Positions 1-8,475 of a DNA stretch of 64,000 bases are shown one piece after another (position 1 is the first letter of the stretch; each line of letters opens with the position of its first letter). The DNA comes from Chloroflexota bacterium (GTDB lineage: Bacteria; Chloroflexota; Anaerolineae; Aggregatilineales; Phototrophicaceae): contig WTGN01000029.1 in assembly GCA_011523545.1 (NCBI GenBank), positions 1 through 64,000 on the forward strand, given 5' to 3'. The position numbers and the translations under genes were made by a program. Under the pieces are notes generated by a model. The model ran no database searches, had not been told where the DNA came from, and worked only from the letters and a program-made list of their open reading frames with translations.

Positions 1-33
1 CCCCCTCCCCAGCGAGCTAGGGAGGGGGAGCTA
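1..33. repeat. C-rich palindromic repeat, copy 1 (cut by window edge)
   Basis: CCCCCTCCCC, a 9-base centre, then GGGAGGGGGAGCTA. The arms pair as an inverted repeat. It closely matches the right half of the copy at 34355-34404, where the same arms and the trailing GAGCTA recur; only the centre differs. The left part of this copy probably lies outside the window. It is intergenic, upstream of a permease gene. Confidence 0.6.
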
Positions 34-119
34 GAAGCTGCTCGACGCAACGTATTCTGCGTGGGCGGTGGCATTGCCGCGCGTGTGTTTACAACTTCTC
101 TCATGGGCGACCATACCTA

Positions 120-1049
120 ATGGCCTTTGCAATTCGTCGACCAAGGCTCACAAAGCAGCAGCGGCGCGCTTTGATCATCGGCTTGCTGTTCATATCGCCG
201 GCGATCATTGGTTTTTTCGTCTTCAACATCGGTCCCATCGTTCAGTCGCTGCAGTACAGCTTCACGCGCTACAACATCCTGCAGCCGCCGCGCTGGGTCG
301 GCTTGAACAATTACAAATTCCTCATCGAGAGCGACCGCGTCTTCCGCATCGGCATTAGCAATACGCTTTACATGGTGCTGATCGGCCTGCCGATTCACCT
401 CGTGTTCAACATGCTGATGGCGCTGCTGCTCAATACAAAGATCAGAGGGCTGTCGCTTTATCGCAGCATCTTCTACATCCCGTCAATCACGCCGGTGGTC
501 GCGTCAACCATCGTCTGGCTCTGGATCTTCAATGGTCAATTCGGCATCTTGAACGAATTCTTGAAGTTCCTGGGCCTGCCCGCGGTCGGCTGGCTGAGCG
601 ACCCCAAATGGGTCAAACCATCGCTGATATTCATGGGCGCCTGGTTCGGCGGCAACACGATCTTGATTTATCTGGCGAGCTTGCAGGATGTGCCTTACGA
701 TCTGCTGGAATCGGCCGAGCTGGATGGCGCGAACGCGCTGCAGAAGACTTTCAGAATCACACTACCCATGATCAGCCCGGTCATCTTCTATACCATCATC
801 GTCAACGTGATCGGCTATTTCCAATACTTCACCGAAGCCTGGGTGATGACGGCGAACCGCGACGGCTCGGCCGGCGGCGTCGCCAACTCGGCGATGTTTT
901 ATTCGATGTATCTTTATCAAACCGCCTTCCAGCAATTCAAGATGGGTTACGCAAGCGCCCAAGCCTGGATACTGTTCATGATCGTTTTGATCGCCACCGT
1001 CATCTTGTTCAAGACGGCGGGCTGGGTCTATTACCATGCGGAAGATTGA
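120..1049 (+). CDS. Carbohydrate ABC transporter permease, MalF/UgpA type
   Basis: Inner-membrane subunit of a CUT1-type sugar importer. The 309-residue protein has a short basic N-terminus, a first membrane helix at about residues 17-45, and further helices spread over the rest. The cytoplasmic EAA loop that contacts the ATPase is seen near residues 197-216 (ESAELDGA followed by ITLP). Length is normal for the family. It is followed directly by the partner permease. The binding protein is not upstream within the window, so the operon probably begins to the left, and no ATPase gene is nearby. No clear Shine-Dalgarno precedes this ATG. The substrate cannot be told from a permease alone. Confidence 0.9.
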   Translation: MAFAIRRPRLTKQQRRALIIGLLFISPAIIGFFVFNIGPIVQSLQYSFTRYNILQPPRWVGLNNYKFLIESDRVFRIGISNTLYMVLIGLPIHLVFNMLMALLLNTKIRGLSLYRSIFYIPSITPVVASTIVWLWIFNGQFGILNEFLKFLGLPAVGWLSDPKWVKPSLIFMGAWFGGNTILIYLASLQDVPYDLLESAELDGANALQKTFRITLPMISPVIFYTIIVNVIGYFQYFTEAWVMTANRDGSAGGVANSAMFYSMYLYQTAFQQFKMGYASAQAWILFMIVLIATVILFKTAGWVYYHAED

Positions 1050-1052
1050 TTG

Positions 1053-1913
1053 ATGACGGCGAGCATCCACTGGCGGGAAAACCGCATCGTACAGGACCGC
1101 ATCAAGCGGACGATCGCTTATACCATCGTGATCATCATGGCGGTCGCCTATATCTTTCCGCTCTACTGGCTCATCGTCACCGCGTTGAAGACCGATGTGG
1201 AAATCTTCCAGCAACCGCCGCCGATCTTCCCGCCCAACCCGCAATGGCAGAACTTCGGCGAGTCCACCACCTACATCCCCTTCTGGCGTTATATGTGGAA
1301 TACGATCGTCATCTCCGGCTTGACGGTGCTGGGCACGGTCCTGTCTTGCACCTTCATCGCATACGGTTTCGCGCGGATTCGCTGGCCCGGCCGCAACATC
1401 ATCTTTCTCATTTATCTGAGCACGATCATGCTGCCATCGCAGGTAACGCTGATCCCGCTCTACCTGATCTTTCGCGATCTGGGTTGGGTGGGCACCTTCT
1501 TGCCGCTGGTCGTGCCGCATTTCTTCGGCAACGCCTTGTACGTATTCCTGCTGCGGCAATTCTTGCTCACCATCCCGCTGGAATTGAGCGACGCCGCCAA
1601 GATCGACGGCGCCAGCGAAATCGGCATATTGTGGCATATCATGATTCCGCTGATGCGCCCGGCGCTGGCGGTGGTGGCGCTCTTCACCTTCGTGCAGACT
1701 TATCGCGATTTCCTGGGCCCGCTGATCTATTTGCAGAATCAGCAGGATTGGACGATTTCGCTGGGCTTGAAGCTGTTCCAGAATATGTACGGCGCACAGT
1801 GGCAGCTGATGATGGCCGCGTCGACTTTGGCGATGCTGCCGACGCTTGTGCTCTTCTTCTTCACACAGAAGACTTTCGTGCGTGGCATCGCGCTGACCGG
1901 GCTGAAGGGCTGA
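1053..1913 (+). CDS. Carbohydrate ABC transporter permease, MalG/UgpE type
   Basis: Second inner-membrane subunit of the same importer, about 286 residues and six predicted helices. The EAA loop is visible as LSDAAKIDGA followed by IMIPLMRPALA at about residues 175-200. The ATG at 1053 is chosen; a TTG three bases earlier is also in frame. It begins four bases after the stop of the upstream permease, so the two are almost certainly cotranslated. The C-terminus ends in a short basic segment typical of MalG-like proteins. The Gfo/Idh/MocA and isomerase genes downstream suggest the imported compound is a sugar, polyol or related derivative. Confidence 0.9.
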   Translation: MTASIHWRENRIVQDRIKRTIAYTIVIIMAVAYIFPLYWLIVTALKTDVEIFQQPPPIFPPNPQWQNFGESTTYIPFWRYMWNTIVISGLTVLGTVLSCTFIAYGFARIRWPGRNIIFLIYLSTIMLPSQVTLIPLYLIFRDLGWVGTFLPLVVPHFFGNALYVFLLRQFLLTIPLELSDAAKIDGASEIGILWHIMIPLMRPALAVVALFTFVQTYRDFLGPLIYLQNQQDWTISLGLKLFQNMYGAQWQLMMAASTLAMLPTLVLFFFTQKTFVRGIALTGLKG

Positions 1914-1919
1914 GGACTG

Positions 1920-2012
1920 TCAACCCCACCCCCCGGCCCCCTCCCGCCATCTCTATGGCGGGCATCCGAAGAATCAGCGCGCGTAGACACAACGCTTCGG
2001 GAGAGGGTGACG
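1920..2012. repeat. C-rich repeat, copy 2, with enlarged centre
   Basis: The left arm CAACCCCACCCCCCGGCCCC matches the copy at 34355. The right arm CGGGAGAGGGTGAC lies about 50 bases later. The enlarged centre holds a small hairpin (GCCATctctATGGCGGGCAT) and the string GCGCGTAGACAC, which recalls the 19-bp motif at 6337 and 57469. It fills most of the gap between permease and dehydrogenase genes. Confidence 0.5.
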
Positions 2013-2078
2013 CCAACACGGAGTTGTTGCACGAGTCCAGTTTGAATATATGAACTGGCAATGCTTAAGGAATGGTCA

Positions 2079-3044
2079 ATGAGCAAAGCGAGAGTTGCGG
2101 TGATCGGCGCGGGCGGCATCGCCGGGGCGCACCTGCGCGCTTATGCCGGGCAATCCGGGCGCTGCGAGATTGTCGGCATCGCCGATGTTGATGAGAGCGC
2201 CGCAGATGCGCGCGCCAACGAGTTCGGTGGACGCGCTTTCACAGACGGCGTCACAATGATTGAAGCGCTGCGGCCCGACGCCATCAGCCTCTGCACACCG
2301 CCGAAATTCCGGATTCCCTTTGTTGAAGCGGCGGCAAAACACAGTATTGCCGTGCTCTGCGAAAAGCCGCCGGCGCGCACGCTCGCTGAGACGCAAGCCA
2401 TCGTCGACGCGATGCGTGGGCTTCTGCTGCAATTTGCCTTCTGCCATCGCTTCCACGCGCCCTTGCTAGCGGCGCAAGACCTCATTCGAAGCGGCAAGCT
2501 GGGCGCGCTCGTTCAAATCGAAAACCGCTTCGCCTTTCGCTTCGCGCGGGCGGGCAAGTCCTGGTTCACCGACGCCGATGTGGCCGGCGGCGGCATCTTG
2601 ATCGACACGCTCGTGCATTGCATCGATATCTTCCGCGCCTTGACCGGCGACGAGATTGAAACGGCGCGCGCCTCTGTGTCATCCACGCTGCCGATCGAGG
2701 TGGAAGACAGCGCCTCGCTTCTTGTGCGGAGCCGCGGCGGCGTTCTGGGCACATTGAATTGCAGCTGGGTAACGCCTGTTGCCGACGCCTTCCTGCGGAT
2801 TCATGGCACGGAAGGCCAGGCCCTCATCGACTACAACGCCGAAACGGGGCTGCAATACAAGCTGGCGGATGAGGAAAATTGGACGGCGCAAAGTTTTGAC
2901 GAGCCCGACCGCTTCGCGCGGCAGGCGGCGCACTTCCTTGATTGCATCGCGGGCAAGCGCAGTCCGCTGGTCAGCGGCGAAGATGGCCTGGCGGTGATGC
3001 GCGTGATTGAAATGGCTTACGAATCAGCAGGAGTGAAGCGGTGA
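2079..3044 (+). CDS. Gfo/Idh/MocA family oxidoreductase
   Basis: Predicted NAD(P)-dependent dehydrogenase acting on a sugar, inositol or related hydroxyl compound. The N-terminal Rossmann motif AVIGAGGIAGAH is at about residues 6-17, and the family EKP signature appears as CEKPPA near residue 90. The C-terminal half is the alpha/beta substrate domain. The ATG at 2079 is chosen because AAGGA lies seven bases upstream; an in-frame ATG at 2061 would add six residues. The stop overlaps the next gene's GTG by four bases, which implies translational coupling with the isomerase. It probably acts on the compound imported by the upstream permeases (inference). Confidence 0.85.
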   Translation: MSKARVAVIGAGGIAGAHLRAYAGQSGRCEIVGIADVDESAADARANEFGGRAFTDGVTMIEALRPDAISLCTPPKFRIPFVEAAAKHSIAVLCEKPPARTLAETQAIVDAMRGLLLQFAFCHRFHAPLLAAQDLIRSGKLGALVQIENRFAFRFARAGKSWFTDADVAGGGILIDTLVHCIDIFRALTGDEIETARASVSSTLPIEVEDSASLLVRSRGGVLGTLNCSWVTPVADAFLRIHGTEGQALIDYNAETGLQYKLADEENWTAQSFDEPDRFARQAAHFLDCIAGKRSPLVSGEDGLAVMRVIEMAYESAGVKR

Positions 3045-3877
3045 AACTGAGCTTGAGCATGTACAGCTGTGTGCGAGCGGTCCAGGCCGGCCAGCTCGAT
3101 TTGATGGGATTCGTCGATTATGCCGCGGCGCAAGGCGTCGCCGGCGTGGAGCTGCTCGATATCTTTTGGACCGACGCCGAGCGTGAGATTCCCCAGGTGA
3201 AGGAGCGGATCGCCGCGGCCGGGATGGAGGTGGCTGTGTTTTCGATCAGCAATAACTTCATCCAGCCCGCGGAGAGCGACCGCGCCAGGGAGCTGGCGGA
3301 TTTGAAGCGCGGCGTCGATATCGCGCTGGAGTTGGGAACCAGCATTCTGCGCGTCTTCAGCGGCAGCGCGCGCGATGATGTCACACAGGAACAGGGCTGG
3401 GCCTGGATACTGGAAGGGCTTTCCGCCGGCGCCGCCTATGCTGAAGCGCGGGGCGTCACCCTGGCGCTGGAGAACCACGGGCAGTTCGCCGGGCGCAGCG
3501 ATCAAGTGCGTGGCATCATCGACGCGGTCGGCTCGCCGGCTTTGCGCGTCAATCTCGATACCGGCAACTTCTTGCCCGTGGGCCAGAACCCGGCTGAAGC
3601 GGCGGCCGACCTGGCCGATCTGGTGGCGCTGGTACATCTGAAGGATATGCGTCCAGCCAAGGGCGACGACGCCGGGCATGTTTTCGCGGCCCCGGACGGG
3701 CAACTGCTGACCGGGTGCGTCATCGGCGACGGCCTGGTCGAGCTCGCGGCGATCCGCGCGGTCATGGATGGCGCGGGTTACGCTGGCTGGTGGTCGCTGG
3801 AATACGAAGGCGGGGAGGAAGCGCTGTCGCACGGTGTGCCGCGGAGTTTGGCGGCGGCGCGCAGGCTGTTGGGCTGA
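3041..3877 (+). CDS. Sugar phosphate isomerase/epimerase family protein (TIM barrel)
   Basis: Xylose-isomerase-like TIM-barrel protein of 278 residues. Members isomerise or epimerise sugars and keto-sugars using a divalent metal. The expected metal-ligand strand ends are visible in order: ALENHGQ (Glu), NLDTGNF (Asp), HLKD (His) and a C-terminal SLEYEGGEE (Glu). It starts with GTG in a GTGA overlap with the dehydrogenase stop. The dehydrogenase-isomerase pair behind an ABC importer is a common arrangement for catabolism of inositols or uncommon sugars. The exact substrate is not assignable from sequence. Confidence 0.82.
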   Translation: MKLSLSMYSCVRAVQAGQLDLMGFVDYAAAQGVAGVELLDIFWTDAEREIPQVKERIAAAGMEVAVFSISNNFIQPAESDRARELADLKRGVDIALELGTSILRVFSGSARDDVTQEQGWAWILEGLSAGAAYAEARGVTLALENHGQFAGRSDQVRGIIDAVGSPALRVNLDTGNFLPVGQNPAEAAADLADLVALVHLKDMRPAKGDDAGHVFAAPDGQLLTGCVIGDGLVELAAIRAVMDGAGYAGWWSLEYEGGEEALSHGVPRSLAAARRLLG

Positions 3878-3885
3878 GGCGCATA

Positions 3886-3915
3886 ATGACAAGGCGGTTC
3901 GGCTTTCGGTATAAT
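3886..3915 (+). promoter_or_regulatory. Sigma70-like promoter for the small-protein/HNH islet
   Basis: ATGACA (3886-3891) and a perfect TATAAT (3910-3915) are separated by 18 bases. The promoter lies between the sugar isomerase stop and the gene at 3947, so the islet is probably transcribed on its own. Confidence 0.5.
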
Positions 3916-3946
3916 CATTGGAAACGATGGCTGAGGTTAGTGGCTG

Positions 3947-4360
3947 ATGAAACGGTCGACGATGGAGTTGGAAATTGCTCAAGAAATTGAAGAATACGTA
4001 CGGGTCATCGCTGAGGGCGAAAACTGCAGCGTAAAATCTATTTTGCAGGAAGGCTTGGCGCTCCTTTTTGGTAACGACTCAAAGGTTGAGTATCTGCTGG
4101 ACAGACTAAACGATTGTACTGACGAGCAACTTTGGTCGCTGATTTATCAACGCTTGACCCAGTCGCAAGACGATCGCATGCGTGAACTGTTGTATCGCGG
4201 TTCGGAAGGAAAGCTCACAGAGCAAGAAAACGCCGAGTTGTCGTATTTTGTTCACTTGGTTGACCGTCAAATGCTTCTGCGTTCGCGGGCTTTGGTGCTG
4301 CTGAAGGCACGTGGTCACGACATTGACGTATACCTTAACGCAAAAGCAGAGGCGGAATAG
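3947..4360 (+). CDS. Hypothetical small protein paired with an HNH nuclease gene
   Basis: A 137-residue protein that I do not recognise as a named family. It looks mostly helical and acidic: an N-terminal segment EIAQEIEEYVRVIAEGENCS resembles a short DNA-binding or dimerisation module, followed by leucine-rich helices. There is no signal peptide or membrane segment. Its TAG stop is followed immediately by the ATG of the HNH gene, so the two form a tight two-gene unit, as in toxin-antitoxin-like or nuclease-partner pairs. Base composition is visibly less GC-rich than the flanking metabolic genes, which suggests separate acquisition. A partner or inhibitor of the nuclease is possible but unproven. 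Confidence 0.6.
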   Translation: MKRSTMELEIAQEIEEYVRVIAEGENCSVKSILQEGLALLFGNDSKVEYLLDRLNDCTDEQLWSLIYQRLTQSQDDRMRELLYRGSEGKLTEQENAELSYFVHLVDRQMLLRSRALVLLKARGHDIDVYLNAKAEAE

Positions 4361-4795
4361 ATGCCGCGGACTCCAATCTGACTGCGCAAGCTTGTTGGCG
4401 ATCGGGCGCGATGGCAGTGCGAATACTGCCAGGCACAACAGAATATCGTAGTGTCGATGGTCGTGGATCACATCGTCCCGGTATCGGCTGGCGGCGACAC
4501 CGTTGAGGAAAATCTCTGTCTCTCTTGTGTCAATTGCAACAGTTACAAACTTAACTTTCAGACCGGTCAAGACCCGGTATTGCGACTTGAAGCCCGCCTA
4601 TATGACCCGCGAAGCGACCGCTGGAATGAACATTTTCGTTGGAGTGAGGACAGTTTCGAAATCGTTGGCTTGACTTCAGTTGGTCGCGCGACGATCAGCC
4701 GTCTAAATATGAATCAACATAGAATGCTTGTTGCCCGACGGGAATGGAAAAAGACCGGGCTGCACCCTCCGCCGACTACAATGTTTCGTGGATAA
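4361..4795 (+). pseudogene. HNH endonuclease gene with in-frame TGA at codon 7
   Basis: The frame from the ATG at 4361 reads MPRTPI, then TGA (4379-4381), then continues open to 4795. After the TGA come LRKLVGDRA, CEYC and VDHIVPVSAGGD with LSCVNCN, i.e. the complete HNH/McrA core: two CxxC-type zinc pairs around a DHI catalytic His. HNH proteins of this type normally begin MPR-P followed closely by the LR..V..RA helix, so the stop falls within the conserved start region. A GTG at 4451 would restart translation only after the first Cys pair. It is therefore a probable nonsense pseudogene, a sequencing error, or a gene using an unusual CTG start at 4382. AGGCGGA precedes the ATG. Confidence 0.65.
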
Positions 4796-4821
4796 TCAAC
4801 GACACCATTTCTCGCCAAGCT

Positions 4822-5553
4822 TCAAACATCCTGCTGCTTCGCGATGATGACCAGATTGCGAATCGTCACGCGCCGCGGCCGCGACAACATGAAGAGGGCC
4901 GCCTCCGCCACATCTTCCACTTTCAAGTAATGCTGCGCGCCCACCGTCACCTTTTCAATCTCGGCCGGATCGGTCAAATTCCAGAGTTCGTTGGCGACGC
5001 GCGCCGGCGCCAGCGACATCACGCGGATGCCATCGGCAACCAGTTGACGGCGCAGCGTATTGACGAAGGTTTCGATCGCGTGTTTGCTCGCGCCATAAGC
5101 CGGGCCGCGATGCAGCTTCTCATGGCCGGCCACCGAGCTGGTCACCAGGATATCGCCCGCGCCCTGCGCTTGCATGATCGGGATGACGGCGTGGGCGCAG
5201 CGCATGACCGCGTCGACGTTGATCGTGAGCATGTCGGAAATGTCCTGGATCTCGTTTGCCACGAAGTCGCCATGGATGAAGATGCCAGCGTTGGCTATCA
5301 GCGCATCGATCCGGCCGAAGCGCTCATGCGTCTGGGCGACCATACTGTCTATATCCGCGGGGACGGTCATATCGGCGCGCGCGACAAGACACTCAGCCGG
5401 CAGCGCAGCCGCCAGCGCATCCAGCTTGTCGAGCGAGCGGGCGGCAAGAGTGAGTTTGCAGCCATGCTCAGCCAGCAAACGAGCGACGCCCGCGCCAATG
5501 CCCGAGCTGGCGCCGGTGATGATGACGACTTTTCCCGCGAGTGACTCGGTCAT
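4822..5553 (-). CDS. SDR oxidoreductase, tandem paralog 1 (YdfG-like)
   Basis: Classical short-chain dehydrogenase of 243 residues. The cofactor motif TGASSGIG is at residues 12-19, NAG occurs near residue 87, and the catalytic Tyr-x3-Lys appears as YGASKHA near residue 152, with the active-site Ser in VTSSVAG. The start at 5553 is supported by a GAGGAGA Shine-Dalgarno. Two closely similar genes lie directly upstream (5568-6302 and 6440-7171), so this is the last gene of a leftward dehydrogenase operon that begins with a zinc alcohol dehydrogenase. Substrate unknown; YdfG-like SDRs act on small hydroxy acids or aldehydes. It is convergent with the HNH islet. Confidence 0.88.
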   Translation of the reverse strand: MTESLAGKVVIITGASSGIGAGVARLLAEHGCKLTLAARSLDKLDALAAALPAECLVARADMTVPADIDSMVAQTHERFGRIDALIANAGIFIHGDFVANEIQDISDMLTINVDAVMRCAHAVIPIMQAQGAGDILVTSSVAGHEKLHRGPAYGASKHAIETFVNTLRRQLVADGIRVMSLAPARVANELWNLTDPAEIEKVTVGAQHYLKVEDVAEAALFMLSRPRRVTIRNLVIIAKQQDV

Positions 5554-5567
5554 AAGTGGAAGTCTCC

Positions 5568-6302
5568 TCAGATATTGACCTGATTCTGCGGCAGGATCAC
5601 CAGGTCGCGGATGGTCACGTGGCGCGGCTGCGACAGCATGTACGCAAGGGCTTCGGCACAATCCTCCGAGGTCAGGTGTGTGCGCTCGCCGGCGGAGACG
5701 CGCTCGATATCGGCCGCCTCGTGGAAGCCCCAGAGCGGATTCGCCACCTGCCCCGGCGCCAGGGACATGACACGAATGCCGTCGCCGGCCAGTTGACGCC
5801 GCACCGTGTGCACGAAGGTCTGCACAGCGTGTTTGCTCGCGCTGTAAATCGGCTCCCAATGCACATCCATGAAACCGGAAATCGAGCTCGTCACGACGAT
5901 ATCGCCTTCGCCCTGCCGCTTCATTTGCGGGATGACTTGATGAGCGCAGCGCAGAACAGCATCAACATTGATGTTGAGCATACGGGTCAGCGCTTCAATA
6001 TCGCCATCAGCGAACTCGCCGGGCACGTAGATGCCGGCATTGGCGCAGAGCGCGTCAATGCGCCCGAAACGCTCCAGCGTTTGCGCGACCATGTTGGCAA
6101 TATCAGCGGGCTGGGTCATATCGGCGGGCGCGACCAGCGTGTCGGCATCCAGCGCCGCGGCCAGCGCTTCCAATTTATCGACCGAGCGCGCGGCCAGCGT
6201 CAGTTTGCAGCCCTTGGCGGCCAGGTGGCGGGCAAAGGCTTCGCCAATGCCCGAGCTGGCGCCGGTGATGATAACGACTTTATTCATTAGCGGGTCTGGC
6301 AT
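5568..6302 (-). CDS. SDR oxidoreductase, tandem paralog 2
   Basis: A 244-residue SDR with TGASSGIG, NAG, TSSISG and YSASKHAVQTF, highly similar to its two neighbours. The start is uncertain: MPDPL at 6302 has a weak GAGA-containing leader, while the ATG at 6287 (MNKVVIITG) has none. The C-terminal HVTIRDLVILPQ segment is shared by the paralogs, showing recent duplication of the full gene. It is separated from paralog 1 by 14 bp and from paralog 3 by a spacer holding a REP palindrome, so transcription of the array is likely continuous. The reaction is NAD(P)-linked; the substrate cannot be assigned. Confidence 0.88.
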   Translation of the reverse strand: MPDPLMNKVVIITGASSGIGEAFARHLAAKGCKLTLAARSVDKLEALAAALDADTLVAPADMTQPADIANMVAQTLERFGRIDALCANAGIYVPGEFADGDIEALTRMLNINVDAVLRCAHQVIPQMKRQGEGDIVVTSSISGFMDVHWEPIYSASKHAVQTFVHTVRRQLAGDGIRVMSLAPGQVANPLWGFHEAADIERVSAGERTHLTSEDCAEALAYMLSQPRHVTIRDLVILPQNQVNI

Positions 6303-6336
6303 TGATTCGTCTCGTTTCCGGCGAGTCATCGCCATC

Positions 6337-6355
6337 GGTCAGTGTCTACGCGACC
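6337..6355 (-). repeat. 19-bp motif shared with 57469-57487
   Basis: GGTCAGTGTCTACGCGACC; its reverse complement occurs exactly at 57469-57487, within the spacer of another REP palindrome. Here it also sits beside a REP (6379-6404). The two may be the remains of a degenerate doublet. Confidence 0.55.
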
Positions 6356-6378
6356 TTGCCCTGCAATTTCCTTTCAAG

Positions 6379-6404
6379 CGGGCGACACAAGTGTCGCCTC
6401 TACA
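6379..6404 (-). repeat. REP palindrome (GTAG type), slightly degenerate
   Basis: Reads CGGGCGACACAAGTGTCGCC then TCTACA. On the minus strand this is TGTAGA plus a GGCGACAC/GTGTCGCC hairpin. A truncated half copy, CGGGCGACCTGATAG, follows at 6418-6432. It lies in the SDR paralog 3/2 spacer. Confidence 0.7.
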
Positions 6405-6439
6405 GTATCGCCTTCAACGGGCGACCTGATAGCACGGCC

Positions 6440-7171
6440 CTAGACGCGGTCGATTTGCGGCAGAATGACTATATCGCGAATGGTGACATGCGGCGGGCGC
6501 GACAGCATAAAGAGAATCGCCTCGGCGCAATCTTCCGACGCCAGATGCGAACCGGCGACTTCGACCGCGCGCCGTTGCTCTTCTTCTTCGTAGAGCCGCT
6601 GCATCGGATTGGCGACTGGCCCCGGCGCCAGGGACATCACGCGAATGCCGTCGCCCGCCACTTGCCGCCGCAGGGTGTGCACGAAGGTCTGCACCGCGTG
6701 TTTGCTGGCGCTGTACACCGGCTCGCCGACGATGTCGATATGCCCGGAGATCGAGCTGGTGACCAGGATATCGCCGCCGCCGCCCGCCTGCATGGCCGGG
6801 ATGACCGCATGCGCGCAGCGGAAGACGCCATCGATATTCAGCTTTAGCATCATCGAGTAGGCGTCCATGTCGCCTTCAGCGAATTGCCCGGGAATATAGG
6901 CGCCGGCGTTCGCCAGCATGATGTCAATGCGCCCGAAGCGTTCCAGCGTACCGGCCACCATGTTCGCGATATCGGCCGCTTCGGTCATATCGGCGCGCAG
7001 GACCAGCGTTTCGGTGGCGAGCTCGGCCGCGAGCGCTTCCATCTGTTCGACCGAGCGGGCGGCCAGCGTCAGTTTGCAGCCCTGTTCGGCCAGCAATCGG
7101 GCGCAGGCGGCGCCGATGCCGGAGCTGGCGCCGGTGATGATGACGACTTTGCCTTGAAGTGCTTGAGTCAA
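6440..7171 (-). CDS. SDR oxidoreductase, tandem paralog 3
   Basis: A 243-residue SDR with TGASSGIG at residues 12-19, NAG, TSSISG and the catalytic YSASKHA. The start at 7171 has a good AAGGAGA ribosome-binding site seven bases upstream. It is nearest to the alcohol dehydrogenase gene and so the first SDR of the leftward array. It differs from the other two mainly in the substrate-loop region after residue 185 (MQRLYEEEEQRRAVEVAG). That suggests the three copies diverged in substrate rather than cofactor use (inference). Confidence 0.88.
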   Translation of the reverse strand: MTQALQGKVVIITGASSGIGAACARLLAEQGCKLTLAARSVEQMEALAAELATETLVLRADMTEAADIANMVAGTLERFGRIDIMLANAGAYIPGQFAEGDMDAYSMMLKLNIDGVFRCAHAVIPAMQAGGGGDILVTSSISGHIDIVGEPVYSASKHAVQTFVHTLRRQVAGDGIRVMSLAPGPVANPMQRLYEEEEQRRAVEVAGSHLASEDCAEAILFMLSRPPHVTIRDIVILPQIDRV

Positions 7172-7188
7172 TTGTTGTCTCCTTCAAA

Positions 7189-7213
7189 GGGTGACACAAG
7201 TGTCGCCCCTACA
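7189..7213 (-). repeat. REP palindrome (GTAG type)
   Basis: GGGTGACACAAGTGTCGCCC then CTACA. It lies between the alcohol dehydrogenase stop and SDR paralog 3. A further C/G-rich stretch follows at about 7238-7272 (CCCCCCGTTGCAATGGGG then GGGGGG), which may be another decayed repeat. Confidence 0.75.
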
Positions 7214-7272
7214 CTTGCCTTTGGCGCGCCAAATTTCGCTTCCCCCCGTTGCAATGGGGTGGCCGAGGGGGG

Positions 7273-8373
7273 TCAAGGCGTCAGCGTCACTTTGACGGAA
7301 TCGGCGCCGGCGGCGACCAGGTCCATGCCGGCGTGAAAATCGGCAAGCGGCAGTTGGTGCGTCATGATCCGATCCATCGGCAGCAGGCCTTTGCTCAGCA
7401 TGTCGATAGCGATGGGATAGGTGTAAGGGCTGAGATGCGAGCCGTGGATATTGAGTTCCTTTGTATCGCCGATGATGGTCCAATCGGCGGTGACCGGCTC
7501 GCGCATGACGCTGAACTCGACAAAGGTGCCCAGCTTGCGGATCATGTTCAAGCCTTGGGTGACGGCGGCGGGATACCCGGTCGCTTCCATGTAGACATCG
7601 CAGCCATAGCCGTCGGTGAGCTTCAGCACTTCGTCGATTACGTCGATTTTGTTCGGGTTCATGCTCATGTCCGCGCCGCAGAGCTCGGCGATCTCCAGCC
7701 GCTCGTCATTGAGGTCGATGGCGATCAACAAGCGCGGATTCTCCAAGCGGGCCGCCGCCACCATGCCCAGCCCGAGCGGACCGCAGCCGGCGATCACAAC
7801 CACATCATGCCAGGTGATTTCGCCGCGCTCCACCGCGTGGATCGAACAGCCCAGCGGCTCAATGAAGGCGGCGTGATGCGCCGGCAGCGAATCCGGCACC
7901 TTGTAATTCAGCGCGCCAACCGGGAACAGCATATACTCGGCCATCGCGCCGATGGTGGCTTGGCGGAAGCCGTAGACATCGTGCTTGTCCTGGCACATCC
8001 AATACTGCCCGCGATTGCAGAAGCGGCAATTCCAGCAGGGCACGATCTGCTCGGAGACGGCGGTATCACCCAGCTGCAAGCCGTATTGCTCGCCGGCGCC
8101 TTCGCCCAGCGCAACCACCTCGCCCACAAATTCGTGACCCGGTATCACTGGCGGCTGGCAATAACCCTCGCGCGACTCATCGCCCCAGAACAGCGGCGCG
8201 CCCTGATAGCATTTCAAGTCGCTGGCGCAGATGCCGACCGATTGCACGCGGATGACCACTTCGCCGGCGCCGGGTTGCGGCACACTCCATTCTTCGAGCC
8301 GGTAATCCTCCGCGCCGTGGCAGACGATGGCGGGCATGGTTTTGGGCAGGGCTTCGTTCGCCAGATAGCTCAC
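7273..8373 (-). CDS. Zinc-dependent medium-chain alcohol/polyol dehydrogenase
   Basis: MDR-family dehydrogenase of about 366 residues that oxidises a secondary alcohol or polyol with NAD(P). Catalytic-zinc residues are in GICASDLKC and PGHEF. The structural zinc Cys cluster is complete as CWNCRFCNRGQYWMC, and the cofactor motif is GCGPLGLGMV. The GTG at 8373 is preferred because AAGGAA lies about eight bases upstream; an ATG at 8337 (MPAIVCHG) lacks a ribosome-binding site. It resembles threonine/sorbitol/threitol dehydrogenases, but I cannot choose among them. It heads an operon with three SDRs, which suggests stepwise oxidation of one substrate class. Confidence 0.85.
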   Translation of the reverse strand: MSYLANEALPKTMPAIVCHGAEDYRLEEWSVPQPGAGEVVIRVQSVGICASDLKCYQGAPLFWGDESREGYCQPPVIPGHEFVGEVVALGEGAGEQYGLQLGDTAVSEQIVPCWNCRFCNRGQYWMCQDKHDVYGFRQATIGAMAEYMLFPVGALNYKVPDSLPAHHAAFIEPLGCSIHAVERGEITWHDVVVIAGCGPLGLGMVAAARLENPRLLIAIDLNDERLEIAELCGADMSMNPNKIDVIDEVLKLTDGYGCDVYMEATGYPAAVTQGLNMIRKLGTFVEFSVMREPVTADWTIIGDTKELNIHGSHLSPYTYPIAIDMLSKGLLPMDRIMTHQLPLADFHAGMDLVAAGADSVKVTLTP

Positions 8374-8475
8374 AATCGGATTCCTTTCCACCGGCGCGCT
8401 AGCATCTGCCGTTATTTTAGCGTCTGATCGCGCAATTTCAAAAGCTGCGTTTGCAGTTGGCTGCTAAGGCCCAAG

